Below, in pieces: positions 34,664 to 44,950 of a DNA stretch of 64,000 bases. The stretch's first letter is position 1, and every line of letters starts with the position of its first letter. Origin of the DNA: Botryosphaeria dothidea (lineage: Eukaryota > Ascomycota > Dothideomycetes > Botryosphaeriales > Botryosphaeriaceae); contig WWBZ02000009.1 of NCBI GenBank assembly GCA_011503125.2, forward strand, positions 1,054,001-1,118,000, read 5' to 3'. The notes beneath the pieces were generated by a model, which was not told where the DNA came from, did not search any database, and saw only the letters and a list, made by a program, of their open reading frames with translations. The position numbers and the translations under genes are program-made.

Positions 34664-36331
34664 GAGTGGACGCGATCGGGATCAGGTATTCCAGATAAAG
34701 CCTACAATACCAAAACAAATCGGCAGTCCATTTCTAGAGGAACTTGTCACGTTGCAAAAGATAGATGCTGGCGGGCCGCGCGGACCCGCCGCTGTTAAGG
34801 TTTCATGTGCCCTACATCCGGGACCATCCGTTGGGGCGTTTAAATAAGGCTGCGCCCCTCACTCGCAAGAAAGAGGCTTCTGAAGCCGGGCTAGCCGGAC
34901 TCGTGGCTTGCCAAGCGTAGGGCGAGGATGTTCAACTCCCAGCACTCTTTCATCCTGCTTTTCCTACCTGCTTTTCCTACCTGCTATTGCCGTGTATCTG
35001 TCGTCTTGCCTACCCTATTGTCCAGGTTTCCTTTTGTTTGTTCTGAACCGTTTCGAATGCTCGATCAGCTGTTTCTTGGTATTTGATCTGCAACGGAAAT
35101 ATCTTGCGCTTTGTTCATACTACCCGAACTGTTGACTCGAGCTCAAGACTGGAGGAGCGGGACTGCCTTCCTAAGGATAGAATACAGGCATGCAAGTGAA
35201 CTTGAACAGAAATCCTAACTGCAGTTTCCCATATGAGAGTCTTTACTCATGATATGCGGACAACATGCATCATTGACGCTACGCATGCTTAGTGTGGACG
35301 AGAGAGCGTTCCGAAATCACGAACGGGCGCTTATTATATTTGGCACGGGATGTATGCCGTAATTAACTTAGCTTCGCACTAACGTCAGTGGGACATCTAG
35401 TATGCGATTGCACCCTTGAGGCTTGGCCAAATTACAGATGATAGTGACCCTGCAATATAAACCTCCTTAGCTCTTCGTTCTATCTGCATAATAAATGTCC
35501 GTTCTTACGCAATAGTTCGTAGATAATGGCCTGTTTCGAATACCCCCGTATGATTGGCGGCTAGAGACGGTCCGGACATGGCGCGGAGAGGCAAATTATT
35601 TCCGGAGGTGTTAATGGTAACAATTTTCCCCGCACTTTGGACATTTTTTTTCATAAAACATGGGGGTTCGTTGCAGCCTTGTTCCCCCTATGGATTCTCA
35701 ATCGAGTCAAGTTCTCCGATAGCCAGTGTCGCGCTTAGTAAATCTTATGAAGCGTGCACTCATCAGGCTCTGCGTCTGTCATTCGGGCACCTTTGCCTTT
35801 TGTGCCCAGGGAACTTCACCTACCTCCAAAATAGTGAACGCTTGCCTGTTGTCCCGGAGAGATTTCCTTTTCGGCTGCTAGTGCTTACAAAAACAAGGCT
35901 TGCTGTTCGGCAGTTGACCTAATCCATGCTTATCTGCTATCGTTGAATGGGGGCCGAAAGTACCATCTTCCAAATACTACTGAAAGACGCTGCTTTTACG
36001 CACGTAATAGAGGGATGCGGTGTGCTGTGAAAGTACCAAAGGCGGATGCCCAGATTGAAATGTCAACTTCGATTTTCTTCAGCGTACAGATGGATGTATT
36101 CAATGCCTATAGATGACGTTCAACTCTAGAACCTTTCGATTTTGCCTAGTCTTTTTTTCGCGCCAACACACGAGCGTCGCAATCCCTACTAACCACAGTC
36201 GTACTCTTGCCCGTAACTAGCCTAGGCGAACGTCCGGGAAGCTGTCGCACTCGCAGAATCTCGGTCGCATAAATAGCCAGCCCATGTTCATCAATTGAGA
36301 GCTGGATCTCATTCCACAATTCCCCGACGAC
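34664..36331. other. intergenic region, nothing recognised
   Basis: 1.67 kb. A 122-codon frame at 35554-35922 has no recognisable domain and is not supported. A TATA-like cataaatag at 36268-36276 lies about 60 bp upstream of the P450 start. No cluster motif is found here. Confidence 0.5.
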
Positions 36332-38242
36332 ATGTCTTCCTCAGTTGATGCGCCTGTTGCACTGTCACTACCTTTGACCTCGGTAGTGCTCGGTGCGGCT
36401 TTCTACGTATCCATCTTCAAACTCCGGCTGGACGACTACGGATGGCGTCTTCTCGGCCTGTGGAATTTGACACTGTCGTTGTTGTTCCTCTGGCTCATCC
36501 GAACTTACGATTTCCTGGCAACCACTCGTCTGGTCTTTACATTTGCGGCCACGTTCCTTTTCGGATTCTTTGGCAGCACCACCGTCTACCGCCTATTCCT
36601 TTCGCCTCTCCGCAGATTCCGAGGCCCGTGGCAGGGCGTATTGACTTCTTTCTACCGGCTGCATGCAGCGGTCAAATCCGATGCCCGTCTTTTCCGTCAG
36701 GTAGACAGCCTTCACAAGCGCTACGGCGACTACGTTAGGATTGGGGCCCGCGAGATTTCCATTCTTAACCCCGCCGCGATTCCCCTCGTGTACGGAGCCA
36801 AGGCGCAATGTAGAAGGGCTACGTGGTACCATTATGCCCCTGAGGCGGAAGAAGATAGGCAGGTACTACTTATTACAGACCCCGCTCTTCACTCCTGGAG
36901 GAGAAGAATCCTTGACAGGGGATTCAGTAGCAAAGGCAAGTAGCCTCCTCGCCTTCTGGTCTACAGATCTTTCCTGGTTACGAAGCATTCATCCCATTTT
37001 ACGGTACAAGACTCACACGGTCAGACATGAATGTATTGATGAATGCTTCATGCCAATTGGGTCAATATTTCACGGCCGTTTTGCCACCGTTGAAATTTCA
37101 TCTGACCTTGTTCTAGCTCTTACCGACTACGAGCCCCGTGTTCAGGAGGTGATCAACGACCTTGTTCAAGCTCTTGAAGCCCGGACGGGAACTTCGATTA
37201 ACTTAACCGATTGGGTTAGTTTCTTCGCGTTTGACGCTATGGGCCGGGTTGCTTACAACCACGAATTTGGCATGGTTAAGAATGGGAAAGGCATAGTCTC
37301 AGTAGAGGGTAAAGCCACAGGCCTCGAGGCTCTACGTGCTACGATGAAGATGTACGGCATTTTTGGCCCGGTCCCGTGGTTCTTTAAGATGATTAGCCAA
37401 ATCGGCATGATTGGCGAGATGGCAATCTTCTTCCAATGGTGCCACGACACGATGCGCATAAAGCAAAAGGTATGACTCCCAACCACCCGCATAGTCCGAC
37501 ATCTCTAAACAAACCCCAGAGCTTCGACGCAGCCAACGACACCCCTACCGACATCTCTAGCTGGATCATCAAGTCCCAGAACGACGCCGTAGACGCGACT
37601 AAACGCCAGACCCAGCGCTCTATCGAGAACGACTCCATCCTCCTTATCCTTGCCGGCAGCGATACCGCCGCTTCGGCCATTACTAACGCCATCTTCTATC
37701 TTACCCGCGACCCCGCCAGCCTCGCTAAGTTGCGCGCCCAAATCGCAGCCCTGCCTGACCGCAGCCTTAAGTCCCTCGCTACCGTCCGCTACCTCGATCA
37801 CGTTATCAACGAGACCCTGCGCCTTAAGCCGCCCGCCATCGAGGGCCTCGTCCGCGAAACCCCCGCCCAAGGCATCACCCTGCCCGACGACGGCACCTTC
37901 ATTCCCGGCGGCACTGTCGTGTCCATACCGCCCTGGACACTACATCGCGACACGCGCTTCTGGGGCGCTGATGCGGCTGAGTTTAGGTCCGAGCGCTTCG
38001 AGAGTCTCGACCTGACGAGCGAGACGGTTCCGTTCATTCCATTCACGAGAGGCACGTATACTTGCCCGGGCAAGCAGCTGGCCTATATGGAGATGAGAGG
38101 CGTCATCGCAGCCGTCGTAATGAACTTTGATTTGACCTTCGCTGAGGGCCAGGTCGAGGCCGAGTTCGACGAGGGCTGTCAGGATTCGTTTACGTTGACG
38201 AACCCGCCGTTGATGGTAGAGTTGAAGAAGAGGGAGGTCTGA
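36332..38242 (+). CDS. cytochrome P450 monooxygenase
   Basis: Three exons (36332-36935, 37117-37469, 37520-38242) give 559 aa. The N-terminus has several hydrophobic helices, so it should be anchored in the endoplasmic reticulum. Motifs: I-helix LAGSDTAAS (AGxDT), K-helix INETLRLKP (ExxR), ERFE, and the haem loop PFTRGTYTCPGKQLA with its cysteine. Joining FSSK to ALTDYEPR needs the first intron (36936-37116) to start with GCAAGT, a GC-AG intron; a GT donor that keeps frame was not found. The second intron is ordinary (GTATGA...CAG). It is the only intact tailoring gene right of the SDR and lies within about 80 bp of the RIP-mutated repeats, yet shows no stop. It could hydroxylate or couple the cluster product. 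It carries no cluster motif, so it may belong to another function. Confidence 0.9.
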
Positions 38243-38317
38243 GGATTTCTGGCGGCGCTGCTGATGTATGATTTGATCTGCGCTGTAGCCTAAGTGTTAC
38301 TACCCGAGAAGAAGGAC

Positions 38318-38489
38318 CTAACCGTAATGCAGCAATGATTTCGGGGTCGAAATCATTGGTGGGCCCATACAAATCGAAAGTAGGGTTAGCAGTTTCCGGG
38401 GTCGAAATCATTGGTGGAGGAGAATGGAAATCATCGGCGTTTCCGAGCGAAAATCTAGGATACGACCGCGTAGAATACCAAGTACGCGT
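38318..38489 (+). repeat. helicase-element end, copy 1 (short, about 172 bp)
   Basis: Begins ctaaccgtaat, followed by a perfect 11-bp inverted repeat (38333-38343 / 38348-38358, loop gggt), TAGGGTTAG at 38381-38389, and two further copies of the hairpin-arm motif (near 38399 and 38430). Identical in layout to the start of the copies at 40085 and 58160. Cut off after acgcgt, where ctaaccgtaat follows again. Confidence 0.7.
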
Positions 38490-40084
38490 CTAACCGTAAT
38501 GATTGATTGATTGATTGATTGATTCTATCAGGCTACGATACTGTCTAAGGTAGTATATGAGCCGTTCTTTCCGTTTCCCTATCGTTACCTTCGTCTCTAG
38601 CCTTTTCTCACTTCTTAGTCCGACGTATTTAGGTTTTCCTCCGCTATCCCTACGTTTCCTATAGTAAGTCTGCCGTACCCGCCTCCCCTCTTCCGTCCTA
38701 GAGCCTTCTAGTCCTTTGCAGGAACTATATAGCCGCCTTAACTACTATAAGGTTCGGCTTCTACTTCTCCTTCGGGCCGTTAATCGGCTTCCCCGTCTGC
38801 CTATCTTCCTATCCATTCCATCCTCCTAAAAGAAACGATATATCCCCCCATCTCGGCCCCGCTTCTGCTACTAACTCTCGCCTAAGGGCCTGCTACCGTA
38901 GGCACGCTAGTAGTATATACCTAACCGTCTCCTATCCCGTGCCGTATTCGCACTCGCCGGATTCCTCTCGTCCTAGCCTGTATAGGTAGGATTTAAGGCG
39001 GGAGTAGTTCGAGCGGCACTGGATCAGGATTGCTGCCTGTTCTAAGCCTAGCGCGTTGTATAGGCTAATAGTGTGCCTGCCCGGTACCGCACCGTCTAGT
39101 TCCTACGTATATTTCCCATACCGCTGCCGTTCTTCCCCGTATTTCCTCTTCTTATCTCGAACGCTTTGCAATAGCACCCGAGTAACTATTTTAACCAGCC
39201 TCCTTCTATCCCGCGAGTCGCGGTCCGGTTTCTAGCCTAGCTTTACCGCCTTCTTTACTGCCCTATCCGCCGCTTCGTTCCCCTCTACTCCCGAATAGGC
39301 TAGAACCTAGGCGAGCCGGGGGGAGAGACCTCGTATTACGATCTCGTCGAGCACCTCGTAGATCCTCCGCACGATATATTATCCCTTAGTTCGCTAGGCT
39401 CCGGTTCTAATCGCGTCTAGGGCCCTCTAGCTATCCGTCGCTAGCTATACCTCTCTTCGCCCGCGGGGCCTTATCGCTAGGTACTCTAGTCCTACTAGTA
39501 TCGCGAGGAGTTCCGTAGTAAGGACCGAAAAGGACTTTACCCTCGCTACCGTTTCGTTAATAAGCATCTTTAACTAGCGCATAGTTACTATACGTACTAC
39601 CCCTACGCTATATATTCCCTCTCTTACTACCCCGTCTACGAAGACTATATTCTATAGGGGTAGTCTCTACGCGAGTCTTAGTGCCTTAGCTCTCTCCCTA
39701 ATTCTAATTATCTCGCCGGCCGGTACCGTCTACGGCGGGAGGGTCTATAGTAGGATTATCTCTATCTTAGGTGCCTCCCTCGGTCTAACTAGCTCTACGA
39801 ATTCGTTCTACGTATGCCGCAAGGGACTCTACTACGTCCCGCCCTATAACCGGAGTACCCTCGCGTATCTAGTTACCGGGTTACCCTCGGGGAGGCTAAA
39901 GAGTCTAGCGAGGTACTTGCCTACCTTTCTCTTAAGCCTAAATTCTACCGGACTTAGCCCCGCCTCCGATTCGAGAACCGGGAGTACTACCTTCTTAAAC
40001 GCCCTAGTAATAACCTAGGCACCTAATCGCTAGACCCTGTTTACTATATTTAATAACCTACCTACTCCGTATATACTCGGGCCG
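38490..40084 (-). mobile_element. LINE C, Tad1-like non-LTR retrotransposon, 5' truncated, RIP-mutated
   Basis: Ends at its 3' side in a (gatt)n run on the plus strand at 38501-38524, i.e. an (aatc)n tail on the minus strand. Flanked by an 11-bp direct repeat ctaaccgtaat (38490-38500 and 40085-40095), its likely target-site duplication. The minus strand encodes a broken RNase H domain (TDS-RALDAIRTGA, GVEGNEAADRAVKKA) and a C-terminal zinc-like region. The reverse transcriptase is missing because of 5' truncation. CpA/TpG are scarce and TAG stops frequent, as expected from RIP. Confidence 0.75.
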
Positions 40085-41817
40085 CTAACCGTAATATAGT
40101 AATAATTTCGGGGTCGAAATTATTAGTGGGCCTATATAAATCGAAAGTAGGGTTAGTAGTTTCCGGGGTCGAAATTATTAGTAGGGGGGGTCGAAATTAT
40201 TAGTGGAGGAGAATGGAAACTATCGGCGTTTCCGAGCGAAAATCTAGGATACGACCGCGTAGAATACTAAGTACGCGTCTATATATCCCGTAGCCGATTC
40301 GAACGGGTCGGAAATACGCGTTCGTAGTAATTAAATCGACGGTTAAAGTTCGAGGTATCGTAGTTTTAATAGGGCACTAGTTTTGCGCACGGACCGGCGG
40401 TAGCAGCGTACGTTATAAGCGCCGGGTAAGTTAGAATTAGTTATTAGCGAATTAGAGCGTGGCGGAGGTAGGTAGAAGCCCCGGAAGTAAGGAAAGCCGG
40501 TAGAAAAAAGAGTCGGTAAAGGCGTTTAGTAGTAAGTTTTAGTCGTAGTATAATATAGCGTAGCGTAGCGTAGTATACTAAAGTAAAGTAGATAGATAGA
40601 TAGTTAGTTAGTTAGCTATTTATCTATTTATTAATCTATCTATTTATCTATCCGCCTACCCGCGCGCTAATTAGTTAAAGTAGTTAAAGTAGTTAAAGCT
40701 AGCGTAGTAATAGAGCTATTTAGATACGTACTAGAGTTTAATATCGTCGTTTATAAAGATTACGGGTTTGCCGTGTTACCTACCTACGTAAATACGTATT
40801 TAGGGGGTCCTAAGTATAAGGTAGATATAGCTAGGAGAAAGGGTATTACGGAGACGATAGGGTAGATTAATAAGTTAATCCGTATAGAGGGTTAGTTAGT
40901 AGCCGAGTTTAAGTAGCCTACGTAGCTAGTGCGGCCTATCTAGTATTTACTAGTATATAATAATAGATTTATATACTAGTAGGAGGTTAAGGGGGGCGTA
41001 GAATACGGATATATTATGCGAACGGTTAAGAGAATTAAGACGTATTATCGGACCGCGTATAAATAGGTTAATAGCTAGCGTAGGGGCGGGTCGTTAGTAT
41101 AGCGCCGCCGGGCTAGCGAGGCGTCGAGGCCGTAGCGTACCGGCGTTAGATACTAGAGGTTTTTTAAGTACGGCCCTAGATAGGAGTATTTCGAGATATT
41201 AGTAGAGAGCTAGTAGTAGTAGTAGTAGTAGTAGTAAGAGTAAGGAATAGTAGTACCGATAACGGCTAGCTAGCGTATCCGCTAGTAGATTAAGGCGGGG
41301 TTATAGTAGAAGGAGGAGCGGCGTAAGGCGGTAGTATAGCCGTAGAGGAAGTTAGAGGTAAACCCGTAGTTACGTAGGGTCGGGTAGGCGGAGTATTTAG
41401 CCGGGTTCGCTATAGAGAAATTATAGTAGTACGCGGAGTTATCGGCGGAAGAGTAGAAGCGATAATAGTAGAAGTAGTAGAAGGAGAATAGGCGGAGGGG
41501 CGAGGGTAGAGAAGGTAGTAGCCGGGTCGAGCGGGATAGGTAGCGGAGATAGTAGACCTAGGCGGAGATTTTAGCTATTATATACTAGAGTTTTAGCTAG
41601 ATAATCGATAAGGCGTAAGTAACGGTTTAGACGTCGGTTAATATCGAGGTTTTATTCGAGATAATCCGTAAGGAGAGCAACGTTAAGCCGGGATACCCGT
41701 TCGAGGCGCGTATAGGCGAGGATACTAAGTAGCGGTATAAGTAGACGTGGCAGCGGATTATCGGGTACGTTTTCCGTACGTACGCTATAGTAGTAGTCGA
41801 TAAGTAGTAGTAGTATT
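40085..41817 (+). mobile_element. helicase element, copy 2 (5' part, RIP-mutated)
   Basis: Same terminus as copy 1 (hairpin arms 40100-40110 / 40115-40125; TAGGGTTAG at 40148-40156). Downstream, from about 40735, it encodes the N-terminal part of the helicase-element protein: a DUF3505/OrsD-like zinc-finger region (YGFAVLPTYVNTYL ... YIMRTVKRIKTYYRT, cysteines and histidines changed to tyrosine as RIP would do), a CAG-derived TAG run near 41213-41235, and a Glu/Arg-rich coiled-coil-like region. It stops at about 41817, in the second triplet repeat, where LINE A is inserted. The remainder is not found in the window. Confidence 0.75.
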
Positions 41818-43518
41818 TATTTATTTATTTATTTATTTAGTTTTACATCCTTTTTTTAGCCTAAGACTATTAAAGACGAAGTTTCTAGAACTCGTAGCTA
41901 TAGAAGAGTAATACCTCTTTTAGTAAAAGTAGGCTTTTTAGATATAGTAAACGGTATAGCGTCTATCGCCTAAATAGGCTTATAGCTAAAGAAAGTAAAG
42001 AGGAAGTATATAAGGAAAGTAAAAGAAAATACGGTAGATATACGTTTATTTAGAGCTCCGCCGAGCTAGTTTCTAGATACTACCTCCGTGTAGATATCTA
42101 TATTTATTTTAGAAAATCTAGCGTACTAGATATTCCTTTTATCGAGGTAAGAAGCTCCTTTAGATCTAGATATTTTCTTCTAAGTATATTCTTAATACTT
42201 CTTTTTTCGTAGGAGTATTTTAGGTATTTTAGTAAAAGGTATCTAGGTATTTGTTTTGCTATATTCGTGTAAGGGTACCTATCGGTTCCGGCGTGTTTAA
42301 ACCTAAAGAGGTAGGATCTAAAGTATCCGTATCCTATCTTTAGTTAGTAAAAGGCGGAGGCTAATTCCCGCTCTTTTAGAGGGGGTTTTAGTTTCCGTTT
42401 AACTTAATAGCCGTATAGTTCCTTATAGGTAGAGGCTGGGGTATTTTTAAGCTTCTTTATCTACTTCTTATAAAGCTCCTCCTTTAGCTACATTCTATAG
42501 AAGGCTAGGCTATTTTTAGAGCTTAATATAGGTAGTCTAGTAGCTTCTTTTACGAGTTTATCCGCGGCCTTATTCCTAAGGATATCTTTATATCTAGGTG
42601 CCTATTCTAGAGAGATTTTGTTCCCCTTATCCTATAGGATTTTTGCTGCTTTAACTACCCGGATTTATTAATCTTAGCTAGGAGTATTAGCTAGGGTTTA
42701 TAGCCGTAAGAGTACGGCCTAGTTATCCGTATAGACTCTTATTTCTCGGTTTTTATATCCTCGTTTACTAGCAAATTTAAGGGTATTTATAATACCTTTA
42801 AGTTCGCCATTATAAACGAGGTAGTTAGGACCGTAGTTTCTAACTAGTTCTTATTATATAGTATCTCGAGATTGGCTAAGGTCTAGTATTCCTATTCCTA
42901 TTTCTATCCCTTTTCCTATTAGAAGTTATAAGGCGTCGGAGTATATAGATACTTAACTATTTAGGGCTTCTAGGAGGGCCTTAGCGTGTACTTTAGCTTC
43001 GGCTTCCTTCTCTAGGGTAGATATCCTAACTAAATAGGGGGGACTACCGCTCTATAGTTTAAAAAGAAAGGGGTCTACCTCTTCTATCTCCTTAGGGATT
43101 TTAGAGTATATTCTCCTTATTCTTTCTACCTATATAAGAGGTATACCTCCTATATTTTAGTTAGATTCTCTCTCTATTTCGTAGCGGATTAGATATTCCT
43201 TTTTAAGCTATCTTATTCTAAACGTATACTTTTTTAGGGTATTATCTAGGCGGAGCTTAGAGGGTAGGATTGCCGTCTCTAGTTCTAGAGGAATAATAGG
43301 AGTAGTTTTAAAAACTCCTAGAATCTTTCGTAGAGCAAGATTTTAGAGTAGTATATATTAGCGTTTAAACTATACCTAATTTTTCTAGAAGATCGGATAG
43401 CCGAAATCGGCTACGCTAGTAATATAGGCTATATATAGCTGTCTAACCGCGTAGGGGAATAGACCTCGTTCGGTATTAGCTAGTCTAGAGAGGCGTTGGA
43501 AGGCTAAACGGGCTTAGC
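41813..43518 (-). mobile_element. LINE A, 3' part (RNase H end), RIP-mutated
   Basis: Tad1-like LINE on the minus strand with an (attt)n run on the plus strand at 41813-41840, i.e. an (aaat)n tail. It encodes a broken RNase H domain (VSIYSDAL, YLVYNGELKGIINTL, IRVYTDN) with frequent TAG stops. The element is split by the gypsy insertion: its upstream RT part continues at 52173. The last 5 bp before the gypsy LTR (43519-43523, taact) are repeated after the other LTR. Confidence 0.75.
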
Positions 43519-43523
43519 TAACT

Positions 43524-44002
43524 TATAACGAGCGGGCCTCTACCTCTAAGGATCTAAATACTAAAGAGGGTAGAAACCTATTAAAGGGTTTTCCTTAAGT
43601 GGGTATAAGAAGAGGTACGTAAGGAACGAGTAGACGACTAGAGACTAAGCACTACGTGCGAAGGCCTTATTACTAATAGAGTCTAAATTCTATTATAAAG
43701 TTAACTACGAAGATTAAAGCTATCTAAGGAGTATAGTTTATATATACGTAGGAGAGTTCTATATAATCTATATGCTTAATAGGTGGGTTACGCTTAATAG
43801 CGCGTAGTCTTCTAAGCGAGCTATTATAACTAAGTAGGATAGCTTAGTAGGTAGAGCCCGCTTAGGCAGCCTTAGTAATCTAAGCGGGTGGGTCTAGTTA
43901 AGCGCGAGGTCACGTGACCTCGGATCTTTATAACCCCGACTTCTATTGTTCCGGCGGGGCTAATTCCTAACTTCCTTAACCTATAGAGGCTACGCCGTAA
44001 TA
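43524..44002 (-). repeat. gypsy LTR (3' LTR of the minus-strand element)
   Basis: 479 bp, aligned end to end with 51689-52167, differing mainly at C/T and G/A positions. Termini read ta...ta instead of tg...ca, as expected after RIP. Confidence 0.9.
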
Positions 44003-44100
44003 CTATTCCCCCCCTTAAGGATCTTCGGCCCGAAGATTCTTCCGTATTACCTATTTCCTTATAGGTTCTTTCTAGCTTACTTTCTCTCCGTAAGTCTATT

Positions 44101-44950
44101 ATATCTAAACGTAAGCGGGATACTACGGAGGAACGACGTCGTTTAGCGGCCCTCGTAGAGTCTATTTCCTTTCCCGCGATTTATCCCTGCTTTAATTATA
44201 AACTAAACGGTAGGCCGTGTAAGGTTGCTCCGGAACACGATCGTTATAGTGCTTATATTGCGAAGGGTACTACGATATATAATACGAAGAAGATGTCGCT
44301 TTCTAGAGGTAGGTGGTCTTTCTTCTGTCCGGAATGCTTGCTTACGTTTTCTAGCCTTAAGTCTTCGCCGCGAGTAGGAGAAGTTAAAGGCTAAGGAGGC
44401 CGAGGCTTAAGAGAAGTTTCTAGCTTCTCTAGCTAATCTTAATAGGCTCCGTGCTGTTTAGGAGGAAGAGCGAGTGCGCTTATAGCGGGAGCAAGAGGAG
44501 ATGCATCGTCGTTATAAGGAGGTCCTGCGATGCTAGGAGAAAGAGCTAGGGACTATTACTACTCGTTTAAAATGGTTACGGGCTAACTAGCGTTTATTAG
44601 AGGAGCGTAGTTATAAGGCTCTTCTTACTAAGTCTAGTAGTTTAGCCGCGTTAGATAAGTATAATCGTCGGGAAGCGGAGGAGTTGCTAGCTGCGCTGGC
44701 CGAGGATAAGGGGTACGCTCCTAACCCTAAGAATTCTAAGGGTCCGTCCGCGTTAAAACGGCCACGTTACGAGACGGTGGGTCTTACTACGCCGTATATA
44801 GCTAAGTCTACCGAGTCTACCGGCGAGCCTATAGCTAGTACGAAGTCTCTATACTCTCCTAAGCCTATAAATTCTACCCGTTTATCTCCCTATCTTAAGG
44901 GTCTCCCGCCGTTCTCGTTCGGGGACGGCCTCGTTTCCGTAGGAGGTTAG
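44101..44950 (+). pseudogene. antisense ORF inside the gypsy element (zinc-finger-like, coiled-coil)
   Basis: Runs on the plus strand, opposite to gag-pol, between the 3' LTR and the chromodomain end. The first codon is ATA at 44101, probably a RIP-changed ATG. The protein begins SKRKRDTTEERRRLAAL, has a Cys/His-like cluster (CFNY, GRPCKVAPEH; some Cys now Tyr), then a long charged helical region rich in Glu/Arg, and ends KGLPPFSFGDGL before the TAG at 44950. A reading frame is lost near 44330-44420 and at some TAG codons. I do not recognise the family; it looks like an accessory protein carried by the element. Confidence 0.55.

Noticed and set aside
35554..35922. 122-codon ORF upstream of the P450
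   Set aside because: No recognisable domain, composition like the surrounding non-coding DNA, no sign of conservation visible.
38333..38358. rho-type or bacterial terminator
   Set aside because: The hairpin is a feature of the element end, conserved in three copies, in a eukaryotic genome.
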